From Methylomonas rapida (GTDB lineage: Bacteria; Pseudomonadota; Gammaproteobacteria; Methylococcales; Methylomonadaceae), in the NCBI RefSeq assembly GCF_024360925.2, contig NZ_CP113517.1, positions 1,178,001 to 1,242,000 of the forward strand: a DNA stretch of 64,000 bases. Direction: 5' to 3'. Of the stretch, positions 61,243-64,000 are shown one piece after another. The position numbers and the translations under genes are program-made. Each line of letters starts with the position of its first letter. The stretch's first letter is position 1. A model generated the notes under the pieces. The model worked only from the letters and a program-made list of their open reading frames with translations, did not search any database and had not been told where the DNA came from.

Positions 61243-63978
61243 TTACTGCGGCCCCATACCCCAGCCTTCCAATTCCGACTGCCGTTTGACCGTAGGGACA
61301 TCCAGATCGGTCATCCGGCCTTGGGTTCGGATTAAAGTGTCCTGTCGACCGCTGGAGGCTGCACCGTATTTCTGCGGATTGAGTCGGCTGCCTGTGCCGG
61401 TGAGTTGATCCAGATTGAGCATGGATGCCGCATTGGCAGCGGTCGGCAAATGCCCGGTCTGCGCCAGAATTGCCAACCATTCGTCGAGATTGACTTGTGT
61501 CCAGTCCACGCGGTCCAGATCCGCGACTTTTATGCCGGTACAGCTTGGACTTTCCGGTGTACCGAAATCCATGCCCAACTGCGGTTTGATTTGTTCATTG
61601 AGGATGCGCGCTAGCGGCGAGTTGTAGCAACAGTAACTTTCCTTGCGCACCCAACACGCGCCAGCCACCTTGCTCTCGCAATAGGTGCCGAGGTCCGTGC
61701 AGACCTTCAGTTGTTTCTTCGCTGCGAGTTCGTACTCCGGTTCTTCGCAGGAATAGACGATCTGGATAATCATGATGATGATCATCACCACCGTGTAAGC
61801 CGTCATCAAGGTACTGAGCAACTCGCCGGCAACCGCGGCACCGCCACCCAACTCGACGCCACCCGATTCCGCCGCCGGTGTCAGATTGCCCGCCGAATCG
61901 AAGGCTGCCTGGCCGCCGGCACTGAATAGTGCGTTACCGGCGGCTTCGCCAAAGGTTTGGCCGATCCATTCCGCTACCGACTTCATTAATTCGCCTTTCA
62001 GCGAGTCGAGTAAACCTTGCGAGGCAATATCGCTGGTACTGAGCATGTCGGTACCAACCAAGTCATTCACCGTCGAGGCAAAATCCGCCTGAAAACTGTT
62101 CCAGGCATCGCCCGCCAGAGTAAACGGTGTGCGCATGGTTTCCCAGGCGCCTCGAATGGCCGAAGTGCTATCCATGGCCATGACGGCACTGTCCATTTGA
62201 CTGGTAGCGATCAGCAAATCAATGTAGCGGCCTAGCCCCATCGCACCCGAAGGTGTTTCGCAGCAATCGACCAGACTGAGCGCGCCGCCGACCATTTTGC
62301 AACTGGCGGGTTTTCCCTGAAATACCTGACAGGTAGTCGGATCCTTTTGCTGCAGAGCGGCGTTGGCATAGTCACAATGCAAATCCATCGCCATTTGTTG
62401 GGCGCTATTGAGTAAGGCTACAGCCTTGCTGAAATCCTGGCTCTGGGTGCGGTTCACGCTGATGCAATCTTCCCCCATGCAGCGTATCGGCCCGGCACAT
62501 TGCTGTTGGGTGTTGCTTTGAATGCCGGGAATGCCCACCGTTTGCCCGCAGTCATAAGTATCGACGCTGTCCCAGCAGGTGCCGGAGGCCAACACACTGG
62601 TGCATTGGCTTTTGATGAATGAGCAGCCTTGCGTTTCCAACGACGCACAGGTCTTGTTGGGTATCCCGTTCGCCGGCGGCTCCAAGCAATGAGTGCCGGC
62701 GGTATCGGTCCAACATTGCCCATACTGATTCAAATCGCAATGCCCTGAGGCTTGAATATTTATGCAACTATTGCGAATCCCGGTCGAACTGGCCACCGGG
62801 GCTTGGGCCAAATCCGTGCCGCAGACCATGACTTGCGAAGTCTGATCGACGTAACAGCCTGAAGCATTGGCGGGGTCATTCGTACAACTCAATTGGCTGC
62901 CGGCCTGACAAATGCCATCGGTAATGGCATTCGCCAGATTCTGGCAATTGGGTCCGCTCCAACTCCATTCGTCTTGCGTGATCAGTTTCGACAAATCATA
63001 GCGTAGCCGAATCCTGGAATAACCTTCACCATTACCACCAACCATGGTTTCCTGTTTGAAGACCTTATGGCCGATGCTGTTGAAGGCATAGGTGACGTCG
63101 CGATTGGGATGGTCGACCCAGCTATTGCTGAGCTCACATGAGCCACCCCAGCCGGTGGAACCGGTATAGATCAGATTCCCGCCGTAATAGACGCGGGCAT
63201 GATCATCGAATTCGACGTCTTCCAGCGTGGCGCTGATGATGGCTTCCGGATGCAGGACGTTGTATGTGACTTCCCAGTTGAATATGCCGCAACCGGCTGA
63301 CCAATAGTTATCGCCAACGCGGCCCACATACAAATCCATGCAGCCAGATCCACAGCTGGACATGCCTCCGTTTCCGGAGACAAAACTGAGCAATGTTTCG
63401 ACGTTAACTTGATGGGTGGCGGTACAACTTTGTGGTACCGTCGGTTGGCGCAGACACAATTGATAATCCGGCACTTGCACCGAATGGCTGGTCTCGGTTT
63501 GCGTAGTCACGGTGGTACAGTCCGAAAACGACTGCGACCAGGGCGTGAAATTGGCAAACACCTGATCACCGGCAGTCCAGACTGCATCGTTGTGTAAATC
63601 CGGATGCGACTGGTGGGCGTTGTCAATCAGGGTGCGATAGGCTTCGCCGGTGAAGCTGGTTTCGCCGTTCAAGGCAGTCTGCGCGTTTAACCCCGCCGCC
63701 AGTGTGCCGGGGTTGTTGCCATAGAGATCGGCAAAGTCCTGGGCCGTGGTCGTAGCGCTGTTAGTATCCGGAAACAAGGTGCCAATCGATATGGCACTTT
63801 CCTGAGCAGTTCCCGGATTCAAGGTTAGCATGCCGTTGTCGGTATCGAGCGGAAACGCAAAACCGCCCAGAACTTGCTGACCCAGTTGTTGGCCATCTCG
63901 CCCGGCCGCCTGAATCGCATCGGCCCAGGAAACGCCAAACGGTGTCCAGGCCAGGGCCACACACAAAATCGCAGACAA
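61243..63978 (-). CDS. traN: TraN, conjugative mating-pair stabilisation protein
   Basis: 911 residues, near the size of TraN in SXT-type elements. Signal peptide (AILCVALAWTPFGVSWA), then a very Cys-rich extracellular part with repeated C-x-n-C pairs, and a C-terminal region containing the hydrophobic VVMIIIMIIQIVYSCEE and QLKVCTDLGTYCESKV. It sits in the outer membrane and contacts the recipient cell. Convergent with the nuclease gene, 32 bp apart. Upstream tra genes lie outside the window. Confidence 0.9.
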   Translation of the reverse strand: MSAILCVALAWTPFGVSWADAIQAAGRDGQQLGQQVLGGFAFPLDTDNGMLTLNPGTAQESAISIGTLFPDTNSATTTAQDFADLYGNNPGTLAAGLNAQTALNGETSFTGEAYRTLIDNAHQSHPDLHNDAVWTAGDQVFANFTPWSQSFSDCTTVTTQTETSHSVQVPDYQLCLRQPTVPQSCTATHQVNVETLLSFVSGNGGMSSCGSGCMDLYVGRVGDNYWSAGCGIFNWEVTYNVLHPEAIISATLEDVEFDDHARVYYGGNLIYTGSTGWGGSCELSNSWVDHPNRDVTYAFNSIGHKVFKQETMVGGNGEGYSRIRLRYDLSKLITQDEWSWSGPNCQNLANAITDGICQAGSQLSCTNDPANASGCYVDQTSQVMVCGTDLAQAPVASSTGIRNSCINIQASGHCDLNQYGQCWTDTAGTHCLEPPANGIPNKTCASLETQGCSFIKSQCTSVLASGTCWDSVDTYDCGQTVGIPGIQSNTQQQCAGPIRCMGEDCISVNRTQSQDFSKAVALLNSAQQMAMDLHCDYANAALQQKDPTTCQVFQGKPASCKMVGGALSLVDCCETPSGAMGLGRYIDLLIATSQMDSAVMAMDSTSAIRGAWETMRTPFTLAGDAWNSFQADFASTVNDLVGTDMLSTSDIASQGLLDSLKGELMKSVAEWIGQTFGEAAGNALFSAGGQAAFDSAGNLTPAAESGGVELGGGAAVAGELLSTLMTAYTVVMIIIMIIQIVYSCEEPEYELAAKKQLKVCTDLGTYCESKVAGACWVRKESYCCYNSPLARILNEQIKPQLGMDFGTPESPSCTGIKVADLDRVDWTQVNLDEWLAILAQTGHLPTAANAASMLNLDQLTGTGSRLNPQKYGAASSGRQDTLIRTQGRMTDLDVPTVKRQSELEGWGMGPQ

Positions 63979-64000
63979 TGTCTGCGTAAACCTACGTTGC

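Noticed and set aside
1..64000. CRISPR array
   Set aside because: No regularly spaced identical repeats; the repeated leader motifs are irregularly spaced and vary in sequence.

Overview
The window looks like a gammaproteobacterial chromosome or large mobile element. The coding style, the HME-RND copper efflux genes, the NrtS-like protein and the conjugation genes all fit, but no rRNA or housekeeping marker is present and I do not name a species. Two thirds of the window (about 17.7-64 kb) has the gene content of an SXT/R391- or IncC-type conjugative element: traN, ssb, a RecT/Bet recombinase, a YqaJ exonuclease, a CobS-like AAA+ ATPase and a CobT-like VWA protein. Integrase, relaxase and the main mating-pair genes must lie outside.

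Layout. (1) 1-17 kb, metal resistance: an NrtS-like gene cut by the window edge, a merR-merT-merP-CopZ-like cluster with no merA, an intact IS66 element with an 8-bp target duplication, a small operon behind a Fur-box-like site, a lipoprotein, a cusCBA-type Cu(I)/Ag(I) efflux operon whose CusB carries two metal-binding N-terminal repeats, an HD-GYP protein, an MFS gene broken by an IS630 element and by an in-frame TGA, and a CDF transporter. (2) 17.1-17.7 kb: a gene-free stretch with a strong bidirectional terminator and several inverted repeats, a possible module boundary. (3) 17.7-36.1 kb: conjugative-element DNA-processing module, nearly all on the minus strand. Twelve of its genes are preceded, 31-81 nt upstream of the start, by a recurring CCC-n-GGG / CCC-n-GGG leader motif. 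Three genes carry in addition a longer multi-hairpin leader whose stems covary. A complete group II intron (27976-30399) sits at the end of the AAA+ gene. (4) 36.2-61.2 kb: a defence island between the recombination module and traN, the position called hotspot 4 in SXT/R391 elements. It holds a complete type II CBASS (capV, DncV-like CD-NTase, cap2, cap3), small AT-rich genes, a WYL regulator of CapW/BrxR type with a perfect palindrome in its promoter, a type I restriction-modification operon with inserted PIN toxin-antitoxin and Fic genes, an HU gene, and an SMC-based Wadjet-like cassette in the order SMC / MukE-like / MukF-like / Toprim, followed 20 bp later by a 770-residue protein with a PD-(D/E)XK nuclease motif. 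The MukF-like gene is interrupted by an in-frame, hairpin-rich insertion of about 282 bp. (5) 61.2-64 kb: traN.

How it fits together: the recombination genes (SSB, RecT, exonuclease) and the ATPase/VWA/WGR/GHKL/methyltransferase set form one coordinately controlled backbone module. The island supplies cyclic-nucleotide abortive infection, restriction and probably plasmid-interfering SMC functions. The metal genes are separate cargo or host DNA. The best candidates for something undescribed are the repeated leader RNA families of the module, the shared C-terminal D-x-W-F tails of three of its proteins, and the rearranged SMC cassette with its added nuclease gene.
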